Part shown: positions 1 through 8,311 of the stretch, in pieces
Layout: every line of letters begins with the position of its first letter
How positions within the stretch are numbered: the first letter of the stretch is position 1
Assembly: GCA_017407835.1 (NCBI GenBank)
Contig: JAFQVV010000026.1
Span: 186,001 to 250,000 of the forward strand
DNA from: Clostridia bacterium
GTDB lineage: Bacteria > Bacillota > Clostridia > Oscillospirales > CAG-272
Reading direction: 5' to 3'
Length of the DNA stretch: 64,000 bases
Translations under genes and position numbers: made by a program
The notes under the pieces: generated by a model
The model's input: the letters and a program-made list of their open reading frames with translations, nothing else
Database searches by the model: none
Told to the model about the DNA's origin: nothing

Positions 1-2
1 CC

Positions 3-938
3 AAGGCGGTTGAGACGGTTGAGCTGCTGGCAATGGCTGAAGGGGTAAGTATGTTCACCGTAATGCAAAGAGCCCATGTTTATCCTGAACTTGGCAATTA
101 TGCTGCCCGACTGCGAGATTTTGTTACCCTGATTGAAGATTTGACCGAACTCAGCCAAACCGTTCCCCTCTCCGAGTTGGTGGAGCAGACACTCGACCGC
201 ACGGGTTATCGCCAGATGCTCATCGACGGCGGGGAAGAGGAAGCAGAGCGGCTGGAAAACATGGATGAGTTCCGCTCGGGTGTTCTTGAATATGAATCAA
301 GCAACGAAAATCCGACGCTGACGGGATTTCTTGAAGAAACCGCTTTGGTTGCCGATGTTGACCGCTACGACGAGACAGCGGATGCCGTGGTGATGATGAC
401 TATCCACTCGGCAAAGGGGCTGGAATTTCCGATTGTTTTCCTGCCCGGAATGGAGGAGGGGCTTTTCCCGACGACGCAATCCGCAATGGAACCCGAGGAG
501 CTGGAGGAGGAGCGCCGGCTGGCCTATGTTGCCATTACCCGTGCGCGAGAAAAGCTCTATATCCTGCATACCCGTGAGCGCCTGCTGTTCGGTTCAACTC
601 GCTATAATCCCATCTCCCGTTTTGTCAGCGAAATTCCCGAAGCGATTATTGACTCGGAAACATTTGCGCCAAAGGGCACCGTGCTCCGCCGTGAACAGCC
701 CGCATTTCGTCCGAGTGATGCGCTGACCATTGGCAGTGCGGCGCGCCGCAAACCGCAGCAGACGAAAACCTTTTTGCCGGGGGACACGGTTATGCACCTG
801 ACCTTTGGTCGCGGCGTGATCCTCTCGGCTACCCCTATGGGCTCGGACACGCTCTATGAGGTGATGTTTGATACAGTCGGCACAAAGCGGCTGATGGCAA
901 CCTACGCCAGACTGAAAGCGGCGGAGGACGAAGCATGA
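3..938 (+). CDS. pcrA: ATP-dependent DNA helicase PcrA/UvrD, C-terminal part (cut by left edge)
   Basis: This is the 3' part of a superfamily 1A 3'-5' DNA helicase that acts in nucleotide excision repair and replication restart. The frame is open through the left edge (it reads KAVETVELLAMAEG from base 3), so the real start lies outside the window. Helicase motif V is visible (TIHSAKGLEFPIVFLPG), followed by motif VI (RRLAYVAITRAREKLYI) with its arginine finger. The end (PGDTVMHLTFGRGVI and on) fits the Tudor-like RNA-polymerase-binding tail of PcrA. The stop overlaps the next start by four bases (ATGA), so the NUDIX gene is probably co-translated. Family assignment is firm; PcrA rather than another UvrD paralogue is inferred from the tail. 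Confidence 0.93.
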   Translation, partial: KAVETVELLAMAEGVSMFTVMQRAHVYPELGNYAARLRDFVTLIEDLTELSQTVPLSELVEQTLDRTGYRQMLIDGGEEEAERLENMDEFRSGVLEYESSNENPTLTGFLEETALVADVDRYDETADAVVMMTIHSAKGLEFPIVFLPGMEEGLFPTTQSAMEPEELEEERRLAYVAITRAREKLYILHTRERLLFGSTRYNPISRFVSEIPEAIIDSETFAPKGTVLRREQPAFRPSDALTIGSAARRKPQQTKTFLPGDTVMHLTFGRGVILSATPMGSDTLYEVMFDTVGTKRLMATYARLKAAEDEA

Positions 939-1405
939 AGCAAACGACACTTTGTTACATCGAAGACGGTGACCGCTATCTGATGCTCCACCGCGTCAAG
1001 AAAACGGTGGACGAAAACCGAGATAAATGGATCGGCATCGGCGGAAAATTTGAAGAAGGCGAGAGCCCCGAGGACTGCGTTCTTCGTGAGGTGCGCGAAG
1101 AAACAGGGCTGATTCTGACGCGTTATCGCTATCGCGGAATTGTTACCTTTGTCTCTGACGAATGGGGAACCGAGTATATGCATCTCTTCACGGCAGATCA
1201 ATACAGCGGAGAACAGATGCCATGTGACGAAGGAGAACTTGCATGGGTGCCCAAGGCTGAAATTGCATCATTGCCCATTTGGCAGGGAGATAAAATCTTC
1301 CTGCGGCTGTTGGCGGAAGGCGCACCGTTCTTTTCGCTGAAGTTGGTATACTGCGGAGAGCGTCTGTGCAGTGCGGTGCTGAACGGAGAGCCGCTTTCTC
1401 TTTGA
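935..1405 (+). CDS. NUDIX hydrolase, 8-oxo-dGTP diphosphatase (MutT)-like
   Basis: 156-residue NUDIX pyrophosphohydrolase. The Nudix box is complete: GGKFEEGESPEDC followed by REVREETGL, giving the Mg-binding REXXEE glutamates at about residues 50-57. The N-terminus (CYIEDGDRYLMLHRVKK) is typical of MutT/YvcI-type enzymes that clean the nucleotide pool. It starts inside the pcrA stop (ATGA overlap), so a sanitising enzyme is coupled to a repair helicase. Substrate is inferred, not shown. A strong hairpin follows the stop. Confidence 0.88.
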   Translation: MKQTTLCYIEDGDRYLMLHRVKKTVDENRDKWIGIGGKFEEGESPEDCVLREVREETGLILTRYRYRGIVTFVSDEWGTEYMHLFTADQYSGEQMPCDEGELAWVPKAEIASLPIWQGDKIFLRLLAEGAPFFSLKLVYCGERLCSAVLNGEPLSL

Positions 1406-1410
1406 AAAAA

Positions 1411-1452
1411 CAAACGGGAGTATTGCGCCCATTGGCGCGACACTCCCGTTTG
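1411..1452 (+). terminator. Hairpin terminator after the pcrA-NUDIX operon
   Basis: Arms 1411-1421 and 1442-1452 are perfectly complementary (11 bp), with a second small hairpin (gcgcc/ggcgc, 1425-1429 with 1434-1438) in the loop. The T-run after it is short, so efficiency is uncertain. Confidence 0.7.
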
Positions 1453-1557
1453 TTTGCAAAAAATATTGTGTTGGGTGTCGGTTTGTTCAAATGGAGTTTA
1501 TAATTTTCTGCTATACTGTAATCGATGATATCCATAAACGATGAAAGGATATAGTTC

Positions 1558-2268
1558 ATGTATACATTTGATGCACAATCCGGTCAGGTACCTGCCGCTG
1601 AGTCGGATTCCACGATTGATCATGCCAAACTGATTTTCGGCATGAAAGAGTTTGCTACGCAGATGCAGCTCTATCATGCGGGAATAAAAGAGGTAAAAAC
1701 CAAGCTGGAAATTTTGGACGATGAGTTCAGTACACGCTATGAGTTCAACCCGATTCATCACATCGAGTCCCGTCTGAAGTCCCCGCGCAGTATCATAGAG
1801 AAGCTGCAGCGAAAAAATGTTCCCGTTACGATGGAGGCACTGCGCACCGAGCTGTACGATATCGCCGGTGTGCGCGTGATTTGCAATTATATTGACGACG
1901 TTTATCGTGTCGCCGACTTGCTGCTGGCACAGCACGATATTCGTCTTGTTTCCAAACGTGACTACATCAAAACACCGAAGGAAAACGGATATCGGAGTCT
2001 GCATTTGGTGCTGGAAGTACCGATTTTCTTAGCGGAAGGTCCGGTCAATGTGATGGTGGAGGTACAGCTGCGCACCATTGCGATGGACTTCTGGGCCAGT
2101 CTGGAGCACCAGCTGCGCTATAAAACCGATGTACAGGTTTCGGAGGATCTTCGCCGCAGACTGCAGATCTGTGCAGAAGCCATTTCTGAGGTCGATGTGG
2201 AGATGCAGGAAATTCATCAGGAGCTTCGTTCGCCGTTCCCCGCCGCCACCTCTTCGGGAATTGCATAA
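1558..2268 (+). CDS. relQ: Small alarmone synthetase, RelQ/YjbM type GTP pyrophosphokinase
   Basis: 236-residue RelA/SpoT-domain protein without the HD hydrolase or TGS/ACT regions of long Rel, so it is a stand-alone (p)ppGpp synthetase. Synthetase landmarks include YDIAGVRVICNYIDDVY (ATP/Mg site region), KTPKENGYRSLHLVL (the G-loop with NGYRS) and EVQLRTIAMDFWASLEHQL. Length and the charged C-terminal helix match the tetrameric SAS1/RelQ class. ATG at 1558 has GAAAGG about ten bases upstream; a TATAAT at 1499-1504 may be its -10. The 3' end overlaps the convergent methyltransferase gene by 52 bases. Confidence 0.9.
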   Translation: MYTFDAQSGQVPAAESDSTIDHAKLIFGMKEFATQMQLYHAGIKEVKTKLEILDDEFSTRYEFNPIHHIESRLKSPRSIIEKLQRKNVPVTMEALRTELYDIAGVRVICNYIDDVYRVADLLLAQHDIRLVSKRDYIKTPKENGYRSLHLVLEVPIFLAEGPVNVMVEVQLRTIAMDFWASLEHQLRYKTDVQVSEDLRRRLQICAEAISEVDVEMQEIHQELRSPFPAATSSGIA

Positions 2269-3308
2269 AGGTTGAGATCCCATGCGGGAAGCCCTTGCAT
2301 TCTGCGCAGATAGAAGCGATAGCCGGGGCAAAGCTGCTTGACCAGCATCGGGAGGCGAACCAGATCTTCGGCACGATGATAAAGCGAAACGAGCAATTCG
2401 GGACGGCATCGCGCGATGGTTTCCCGCGAACCGAGGAGAGCTTCGTATTCTGCCCCCTCGACATCATATTTGATGTAATCGATCCGGGCATCTCCCGCTA
2501 CCGCGTCGAGAGCATCCATTTGCGTTGATTTTCCGCCGTGTTCGGTCAGTGTCGATCCGCGTCCCCCTGCGTCCGAAAAATAGCGTGTTTCCCGCTTGTT
2601 CCACGCGCCCAGTTGATAGGCGTGCAGGTGCAGGCGGGATTCACTCTCTCCCCATGCGCAGAGCTTGGCAAAGCTTCTTCGGTCGGGCTCAAATGCCCAT
2701 GCTTCGGTGAGATTCGGCGCATAGCCAAGCAACTCACGCAGGGTATCACCGGTGTAAGCACCAAGATCTGCCGATGCGCGATAATGCTGTGGATGAAGAA
2801 TCTCCCGCCATACCGGCGCAGGATCGGATGCGGTTGCATAGAGCAGGGAAAGGGAGCCGTTGAGCTTTGCAGTGACAACATCACAGAAGAGCTGCCGTGA
2901 TGCGGCATCAAAGAACAGTTCGGCGTTTTCCTCAAGCACCGCACGGTTCTTCTCGACAAATTCCGCATCGAAGAGCGTGTCTCCGCAGGCGGGCAGATCG
3001 GGGACATACAGTTCCTGTTCGGCGGCAATGTGGTCGATGCGTGCAAGAACTTCGGGACGTGCAGTTGCAAAGGCAAGCAGGACAACAAAACTGCCGTATT
3101 GCGATTTTGCTTCGGCATAGGTCAGCACACGTCGGCTGTGAAAGAGCTGTCCGCGCACAAATTCATCGCTGGCAAAGCAGTCGGCAATGGCAATGCCCCG
3201 CGCGGCACAAACCGCGTGGATTTTATCGGCACCGTTGCCCATGCCGTAGAGCAGAATTGGCTTTTGCACTTGTTGGAGATACTGCCAAAGATCGGATGTC
3301 GGAAACAT
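2217..3308 (-). CDS. FkbM-family SAM-dependent methyltransferase
   Basis: About 363 residues. The N-terminal third (ILLYGMGNGADKIHAVCAAR) looks like a nucleotide-sugar-type Rossmann segment. The C-terminal half carries the FkbM methyltransferase signature: SADLGAYTGDTLRELL (SAM loop), then IDYIKYDVEGAEYEAL, where the DVEGAE motif is diagnostic. Such enzymes O-methylate glycans or secondary metabolites; the substrate is unknown. I chose ATG 3308 because GGGAG lies seven bases upstream and longer in-frame starts would run back through a hairpin (3330-3357). The 3' end overlaps relQ by 52 bases tail-to-tail, so the two transcripts are complementary there. Confidence 0.82.
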   Translation of the reverse strand: MFPTSDLWQYLQQVQKPILLYGMGNGADKIHAVCAARGIAIADCFASDEFVRGQLFHSRRVLTYAEAKSQYGSFVVLLAFATARPEVLARIDHIAAEQELYVPDLPACGDTLFDAEFVEKNRAVLEENAELFFDAASRQLFCDVVTAKLNGSLSLLYATASDPAPVWREILHPQHYRASADLGAYTGDTLRELLGYAPNLTEAWAFEPDRRSFAKLCAWGESESRLHLHAYQLGAWNKRETRYFSDAGGRGSTLTEHGGKSTQMDALDAVAGDARIDYIKYDVEGAEYEALLGSRETIARCRPELLVSLYHRAEDLVRLPMLVKQLCPGYRFYLRRMQGLPAWDLNLYAIPEEVAAGNGERSS

Positions 3309-3329
3309 AATCATTCTCCCATAGATGAT

Positions 3330-3357
3330 GGGGTGCCGCACAGCTGCGCGGCACCCC
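3330..3357. terminator. GC-rich hairpin between methyltransferase and lipoprotein genes
   Basis: Arms 3330-3339 and 3348-3357 (ggggtgccgc/gcggcacccc) form a perfect 10-bp stem. It follows the minus-strand lipoprotein gene. Similar GGGGTGYCGCG hairpins recur at 39665-39693 and 49275-49306. Confidence 0.6.
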
Positions 3358-3367
3358 TTGATGTTTA

Positions 3368-3853
3368 TTACTGCAGAACTTCGGTGAGTGCGGTGATGAC
3401 TTGATCTTTTTCCCCATCGGAGAGGATAAAATAGAAGACATAGTTGCCCATCGTGATGACTTCGGCATCGCGGAGCTTGGGATACTCCTCAACGAGATAT
3501 TCATTCATCCACGCCTCGTTGCGCTGTTTGAGATAAGCATTGCAGGCATCGGAAAGTGCGGCAGTTGAAGCTTCGTCAGGCGCGTGGAAAATACCGTATT
3601 CATCGAGCGATTGACCGCTGACCGAAAGACGCACCACTCGCTCGGCGGCGATTTCAGTGCCGTCAAGATTAAAGCGGAGGTAGTCATCATCCGCCGTGTC
3701 TAGATGGGCTGCATTGGCAATCAAGGGTTCAATGGTGTCGGACAAGGTTGAAACCGCGACATCATCACGGAAGGAAGCGTTATTGCAGGAAAAGAGCGAA
3801 AAGGTAAAAAGCAAGAGCAGTGCAAGTGCGGAAATGCGGAGCGTTTGTTTCAT
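3368..3853 (-). CDS. Lipoprotein, DUF4358-like
   Basis: 161-residue secreted lipoprotein. A basic start (MKQTLR), a hydrophobic stretch and a lipobox (LFSC, Cys about residue 23) indicate export and lipid anchoring. The rest (VSTLSDTIEPLIANA, then EYPKLRDAEVITMGNYVFYFI) resembles the small DUF4358 family common in Clostridia, whose function is unknown. ATG at 3853 has AAGGAGG nine bases upstream. It follows the SGNH hydrolase gene by only 12 bases, so the two are co-transcribed, suggesting a shared role at the cell surface. Confidence 0.78.
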   Translation of the reverse strand: MKQTLRISALALLLLFTFSLFSCNNASFRDDVAVSTLSDTIEPLIANAAHLDTADDDYLRFNLDGTEIAAERVVRLSVSGQSLDEYGIFHAPDEASTAALSDACNAYLKQRNEAWMNEYLVEEYPKLRDAEVITMGNYVFYFILSDGEKDQVITALTEVLQ

Positions 3854-3865
3854 GAACGCGCCTCC

Positions 3866-4816
3866 TTAATCGATATAGCCGTGCGTGCGAATATAATTGA
3901 GGACGGTTTTGAAGCCGACTTCGTTGAAGTGCATACCGTCACCGTTCTGGAAAGCGGTGTGCAGCCAACCGTCTTCATCATGTAGCACCGATGCGGTGTT
4001 GAGATATTTCACACCGCAGGTTTCGGCAACCTTGAGCACCCAAGTATTGGCACGGGAGATCTTTTCGTTGTTGATTTGTTCAAGTTTTTCATAGTTTGCA
4101 GCGACCGGGAAGATCGACTGCAGAATAATTTTGGTTTGCGGGCTGGCTGTCTGAATGGATTGAACCAGCTTGACATATTCGGTGACGAACTGTTCTTCGT
4201 TCATAAACGAAACACCGTTGACACCCAGGGTGATAATCAGATATTGCGGCTGTTTTGCGGCAGCAGCCTCAGCTGCGGTGATTTCATCGTCCAGCTCGGG
4301 GTAGTAGATTTTTTTCTTTACCGCCTGGTCCAATGTCAGTGTGCCGGATGTGGGGGTCCAGACCTGTTTTGTCTGTTTTCCCTCGGAGAGAACAGCGTAA
4401 GGGATCATACCGTAGGTGGTCGAGTCGCCGAGAAAGACAATGCTGTCGATGTAGCTCTGCCCCATGTCATCGGTTTCGGTTAGAATAACGGGACTGTCGG
4501 GCAGGGGTGTTTGTACAACTTCAGCTGTCGTTTCGGGATTGGTCGTAGTCGCAGGCGTATCGGTTGTCGCAGGCGTATCGGTTGTCGCGGGCGTATCGGT
4601 TGTGGCAGGTGCCTCTGTTGTCGTCGGTGCCTCGGTTGAGGTGTCGGTCGAAAAGGTCCATTCCTCATAGTCGTTATTTTCATCGATGTCGCTTTGGCTG
4701 TTCCCGCCGACGATGCCGGCAATGACAAAAATCATTACACAGACCAACGCAATCGCGGCAAGTACACAGACCAAGCGCATAAACAGCGTGTTGTCAAAAT
4801 ACTCATTTTCTTTCAT
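3866..4816 (-). CDS. Membrane-anchored SGNH/GDSL hydrolase
   Basis: About 316 residues. A short cytoplasmic N-terminus is followed by one transmembrane helix (LVCVLAAIALVCVMIFVI, about residues 14-33), a Thr/Pro-rich spacer of tandem TDTPAT repeats (about 60-100), and an extracellular SGNH esterase domain. Block I is FLGDSTTYG (nucleophile Ser), block III is LGVNGVSF (GxN), and block V is DGMHFNEVG (catalytic Asp/His). Such enzymes commonly act as esterases on cell-wall glycans. I chose ATG 4816 over an in-frame TTG at 4834 because GGAGG overlaps that TTG and lies nine bases before the ATG. A good promoter is at 4898-4926. Confidence 0.85.
   Translation of the reverse strand: MKENEYFDNTLFMRLVCVLAAIALVCVMIFVIAGIVGGNSQSDIDENNDYEEWTFSTDTSTEAPTTTEAPATTDTPATTDTPATTDTPATTTNPETTAEVVQTPLPDSPVILTETDDMGQSYIDSIVFLGDSTTYGMIPYAVLSEGKQTKQVWTPTSGTLTLDQAVKKKIYYPELDDEITAAEAAAAKQPQYLIITLGVNGVSFMNEEQFVTEYVKLVQSIQTASPQTKIILQSIFPVAANYEKLEQINNEKISRANTWVLKVAETCGVKYLNTASVLHDEDGWLHTAFQNGDGMHFNEVGFKTVLNYIRTHGYID
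4548..4637 (-). repeat. 18-bp tandem repeat encoding the Thr/Pro spacer
   Basis: Three nearly identical 18-bp units (4548-4565, 4566-4583, 4584-4601; unit gtcgcaggcgtatcggtt) and two diverged ones encode TDTPAT-type repeats in the hydrolase stalk. The unit length preserves frame, so copy number could vary and change stalk length. Confidence 0.8.
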
Positions 4817-4897
4817 TGCAGAATTGTCCTCCAAATTTTATGTCTAAAGTTAGCGATGCGCAAAATATTTGCTTTATCCAAAAAGTTTATCTAAATA

Positions 4898-4926
4898 AGT
4901 ATATCATATATCTCCCGTATTTTCAA
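4898..4926 (-). promoter_or_regulatory. Sigma-A-type promoter for the SGNH hydrolase-lipoprotein operon
   Basis: On the minus strand TTGAAA (4926-4921), a 17-base spacer and TATACT (4903-4898). It lies about 80 bases before the hydrolase start. Confidence 0.7.
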
Positions 4927-4936
4927 GTATCGGAGA

Positions 4937-5374
4937 TTACTTTTTTTCGCGCAGATGCTGATATTGCGCCGTATAGCTTTCCGATTCAACCGCATGACGG
5001 AGAAGGGCTTTGCGCACAAGCGAAGCAATTACCATGACAATCAGATAGAGCAGTAAATACAGGGAGATGATGACCAGTGCCGAACGGCCCGAAGAAAGGG
5101 TTCCGGCGGGCAGCAGAACAAAAAGCACGACACCGGCAGTGATCAGCAAAAAATGCTGCAGCAGCCGCAGACCATATGTATGGCGGTCATTTTTGAGAAT
5201 GATAGTCCCCCAAGATAAGCATACCGAAAAAGGGAAGAGTGTCATGCAGGTCAGAGGATTGATTACAATATCTTCACTGCCGAAAAGGAGGGCACCGATG
5301 CATAGTACCAGCACAAGAACCGAAAAAAATCGGCAGGATGCAGTCAAAATGCGAAAAAAAGATGTAAATTTCAT
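4937..5374 (-). CDS. Small membrane protein of unknown function
   Basis: 145 residues with four hydrophobic segments (about residues 13-30, 40-60, 72-90 and 97-117) and a basic, polar C-terminus ending in REKK. This gives a compact four-helix membrane protein. I do not recognise the family; it resembles short DUF3021-type proteins only in layout. ATG at 5374 has AAAGGG seven bases upstream. A TTGACA with a weak GATAAA -10 lies ahead of it. It is followed by the hydrolase gene on the same strand after 120 bases that contain that gene's own promoter, so it is probably a separate unit. Confidence 0.6.
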   Translation of the reverse strand: MKFTSFFRILTASCRFFSVLVLVLCIGALLFGSEDIVINPLTCMTLFPFSVCLSWGTIILKNDRHTYGLRLLQHFLLITAGVVLFVLLPAGTLSSGRSALVIISLYLLLYLIVMVIASLVRKALLRHAVESESYTAQYQHLREKK

Positions 5375-5585
5375 AGAAAACCCTTTCTTTATCGACCGTT
5401 TTTATACGGAGTGTCAATAATCCATTTATACCATATCATATTTTCCCCCAAAAAGCAAGGCGATTCTGTAACTTTTTCGCAAATCTATCGATTATATGCT
5501 TATTATGTAATATGCGGTACGGTGTATGCAACATATCAAGTTCCCCATAAAGGCCTTGCATCTGCGGAAAATATTTGAATATTCC

Positions 5586-5614
5586 TTGACAATTGATACG
5601 AAAAGCGATATAAT
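5586..5614 (+). promoter_or_regulatory. Sigma-A-type promoter of the nusB operon
   Basis: TTGACA (5586-5591), 17 bases, TATAAT (5609-5614): a consensus match 72 bases before nusB. It probably drives the long operon nusB to recN and beyond. Confidence 0.85.
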
Positions 5615-5685
5615 ACATATATTATGGATATTTATGCACAAAACGCAGACAAACGACATATTGTCGGTCTGCGGAAAGGATTATC

Positions 5686-6093
5686 ATGACCAGAAGAGAA
5701 GCACGTGACGCTGTATTTACCTTGCTGTATGAATATGAATTCCAGCGCGAGCTGGCACCTGAACTTGTCTTTGCCGTGTCGGTGGAAAATCGTGAGATCA
5801 ATGTTGAGGATGATGCGTATATTTCCGCCGCATATACAGGTGTGTGCGATCACCGCGAGGAGCTGGATGCCAAAATTGCCGCACATTCGGGCACATGGAA
5901 GCCCGAGAGAATGTCGCGGGTGGCGCGCACCATTCTCCGCCTTGCCGCCTATGAGCTGTTCTATATGCCCGACATTCCGCGCAATGTTGTACTCAATGAG
6001 GCAATCGAGCTGGCTAAACGCTATGAGGACGACCGTGCTCCTGCCTTTGTCAACGGTATTCTGCACGCCCTCTCCGAAGAGGTCAGCCAATGA
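5686..6093 (+). CDS. nusB: Transcription antitermination factor NusB
   Basis: 135-residue all-helical RNA-binding protein that, with NusE (S10), loads the boxA antitermination complex on rRNA transcripts. Family signatures include TRREARDAVFTLLYEYEF at the N-terminus, RVARTILRLAAYELFYMPDIP in the middle and VLNEAIELAKRYEDD plus PAFVNGILHAL near the end. Length is normal for the family. GGAAAGG sits before the ATG. Its stop overlaps the next start by four bases, so it heads a translationally coupled operon. Confidence 0.95.
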   Translation: MTRREARDAVFTLLYEYEFQRELAPELVFAVSVENREINVEDDAYISAAYTGVCDHREELDAKIAAHSGTWKPERMSRVARTILRLAAYELFYMPDIPRNVVLNEAIELAKRYEDDRAPAFVNGILHALSEEVSQ

Positions 6094-7046
6094 CGCCCCT
6101 TTATCTTGGCGTTGATTCCAGCAATTATACTACCTCTGTCGCTGTTTGCGAAGAGGGAAAGATCATTGCAAATTTGAAGCGTCCGCTTCCCGTCAAAGAA
6201 GGCGAGTGCGGACTGCGGCAGAGTGATGCGGTTTTCGCGCATATCAAAAATTTTCCGTCGCTGATGGAAGAGCTTTCTCCTATCCTGCAGGGAAAAGAGG
6301 TTGCGGCGATTGCCTGTTCAACCACACCTCGTGATGAGGAAGGCTCGTATATGCCCTGTTTTCTTGCGGGGCAGGCGGTTGCCGCGGCACTTTGTGCGGC
6401 ATACGGCAGGGGAGTGATTCCTGTTTCGCATCAGAACGGGCATATTATGGCTGCTGTTTATTCTTCAAATGCGCAGGCACTGCTTGATCATCCGTTCGCC
6501 GCCTTTCATGTGTCGGGCGGAACGACAGAAGTGCTCCATGTCCGGCCCCGGGGGGCATCGTTTTCGGTGAAGCTTATCGGAGAGACGGCAGACCTCAATG
6601 CGGGACAGCTGATTGACCGCGTGGGTGTTCGCCTTGGTCTTCGTTTTCCCTGCGGACCGGCCCTTGAGGTGTTGGCGCAAGAGGCAGATCGTGCAAAGCT
6701 CACCCGTCCGCGCATCTCGGTTAAAGATTGCCGCTGTAATCTCTCGGGTGGCGAAAACATGGCTGCTGCGCTTTTGGAAAAAACCAAAGACCGTGCACTC
6801 GCCGCCGCCTTTGTGATGGAATTCATCGCCGCTACCTTGGAAGCCATGCGGGACGATCTTCGCTGTTGTTTCCCCAATATTCCGATTGTTTTTGCGGGCG
6901 GCGTAATGAGCAACAAAATGCTCCGAGAGCGTTTGTCTGAAAAAGGTCCCGCGTTTTTTGCCGAGCCTGCCTTTTCGGCAGATAATGCTGCAGGCGTGGC
7001 ATTGCTCGCATGGCGGAAAGAGACGCATGAGAAAGGGGCAGAATAA
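6090..7046 (+). CDS. TsaD/Kae1-like ATPase paralogue (peptidase M22 family)
   Basis: 318-residue ASKHA-fold protein related to TsaD, the t6A-tRNA synthesis subunit. It retains the His-x3-His metal ligands (SHQNGH, about residue 113), SGGTTEVLHV in place of SGGHTE, the phosphate loop region ADLNAGQLIDRVG, FAGGVMSNKMLRERL, and the C-terminal ADNAAGVAL with the metal-binding Asp. It is shorter than TsaD (about 340) and its HQNGH replaces the usual HxEGH, so it is probably the Clostridia-type M22 paralogue often found after nusB rather than TsaD itself. Substrate unknown. Overlaps nusB by four bases and xseA by one. Confidence 0.82.
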   Translation: MTPLYLGVDSSNYTTSVAVCEEGKIIANLKRPLPVKEGECGLRQSDAVFAHIKNFPSLMEELSPILQGKEVAAIACSTTPRDEEGSYMPCFLAGQAVAAALCAAYGRGVIPVSHQNGHIMAAVYSSNAQALLDHPFAAFHVSGGTTEVLHVRPRGASFSVKLIGETADLNAGQLIDRVGVRLGLRFPCGPALEVLAQEADRAKLTRPRISVKDCRCNLSGGENMAAALLEKTKDRALAAAFVMEFIAATLEAMRDDLRCCFPNIPIVFAGGVMSNKMLRERLSEKGPAFFAEPAFSADNAAGVALLAWRKETHEKGAE

Positions 7047-8281
7047 TGGAAGAGTCGCGTATCGACAAACGCAATGTGATGACGGTGACGCAGCTCAATA
7101 CCTGCATCAAAACCCTCATTGAAGGAACCCAATTCTTGCATAGCGTCTATATCAAAGGCGAAATTTCCAATTTTACCAATCATTATAAAACAGGGCATTT
7201 TTATTTCACTCTGAAAGATGAAGGCAGCTTGCTCAAGGCCGTCATGTTTCGTGCAAGTGCCGCAAAGCTTCCTTTTGTTCCCGAAAATGGGATGAAGGTT
7301 ATCGTGCACGGAAGAATTTCCGCCTTTGTTCGGGATGGGCAATATCAGCTTTATGCGGATGATATGGAGCCGGACGGCATCGGATCGCTTTATTTTGCCT
7401 TTGAGCAGCTCAAAAAAAAGCTTGAGGCCGAGGGCTTGTTTGCCGAATCCCGGAAAAAGCCGCTGCCGAAGATTCCCACACGCATCGGCATCATTACTTC
7501 TCCCACAGGCGCGGCAATCCGCGATATGATCAACATTATCGGCAGACGTTTTCCGTATGCAACGATTATACTCTATCCTGCGTTGGTGCAGGGCAGCGAT
7601 GCCCCACCGCAGCTGATCGCGGGTATTCGATATTTTAATGCTGTTCGCTCGGTTGATGCGATTATCATCGGCCGAGGCGGCGGCTCGATTGAAGATTTGT
7701 GGGCATTCAACAACGAGGAGCTTGCGCGCTGCATTGCCGATTCGGCGCTTCCCGTTATTTCGGCTGTCGGTCATGAGACTGACTTTACCATCTGTGACTT
7801 TGTTGCCGACCGCCGCGCACCGACGCCGTCGGCTGCGGCAGAGCTGGTTGTTCCCGAGATGAACGAGCTGAAGCGAAAGATCAATAACATCGTGGGGCGT
7901 ATGGATTTACTTCTGCGCCGTCAGCTTGAGCAAAAACGGCAGGGTGTCCGCTATCTGTCCGCTGCACGCGCAATGGCGTCGCCTGCGGCAATGCTGGATG
8001 ACCGTCGGATGACGATGGTCTACCTGGGCGAGAAGCTGGAGCGGGGGATGCAGGATACACTCTCCACCGCAAAAACTTCTCTGGCTCAGCAGGTGGCAAA
8101 GCTTGATGCGCTCAATCCGCTCTCCATTTTGGCGCGCGGTTATTCGGCTGTTTTCGCAGAGGATGGGCGGGTGCTCAACCACATCGGGGATCTCGCTGTC
8201 GGAGAATCGGTTCATCTGCGGCTCAGCGACGGTGAGGCGGTTGCCGATATTACGGCAATTCAGCCCGCGCAGCAACAATAA
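7046..8281 (+). CDS. xseA: Exodeoxyribonuclease VII large subunit
   Basis: 411-residue catalytic subunit of exonuclease VII, which degrades single-stranded DNA in both directions. The N-terminal OB fold (VTQLNTCIKTLIEGTQFLHS and VYIKGEISNFTNH) is followed by the catalytic core with RIGIITSPTGAAIRDM, IIIGRGGGSIEDLW and AVGHETDFTICDFVADRRA, then a coiled region and the short C-terminal segment (LARGYSAVF). The start codon shares one base with the upstream stop (TAATG). It sits immediately before the small subunit, as usual. Confidence 0.95.
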   Translation: MEESRIDKRNVMTVTQLNTCIKTLIEGTQFLHSVYIKGEISNFTNHYKTGHFYFTLKDEGSLLKAVMFRASAAKLPFVPENGMKVIVHGRISAFVRDGQYQLYADDMEPDGIGSLYFAFEQLKKKLEAEGLFAESRKKPLPKIPTRIGIITSPTGAAIRDMINIIGRRFPYATIILYPALVQGSDAPPQLIAGIRYFNAVRSVDAIIIGRGGGSIEDLWAFNNEELARCIADSALPVISAVGHETDFTICDFVADRRAPTPSAAAELVVPEMNELKRKINNIVGRMDLLLRRQLEQKRQGVRYLSAARAMASPAAMLDDRRMTMVYLGEKLERGMQDTLSTAKTSLAQQVAKLDALNPLSILARGYSAVFAEDGRVLNHIGDLAVGESVHLRLSDGEAVADITAIQPAQQQ

Positions 8282-8311
8282 AAACAAATGATAAAATCGG
8301 AGGAGGATATC

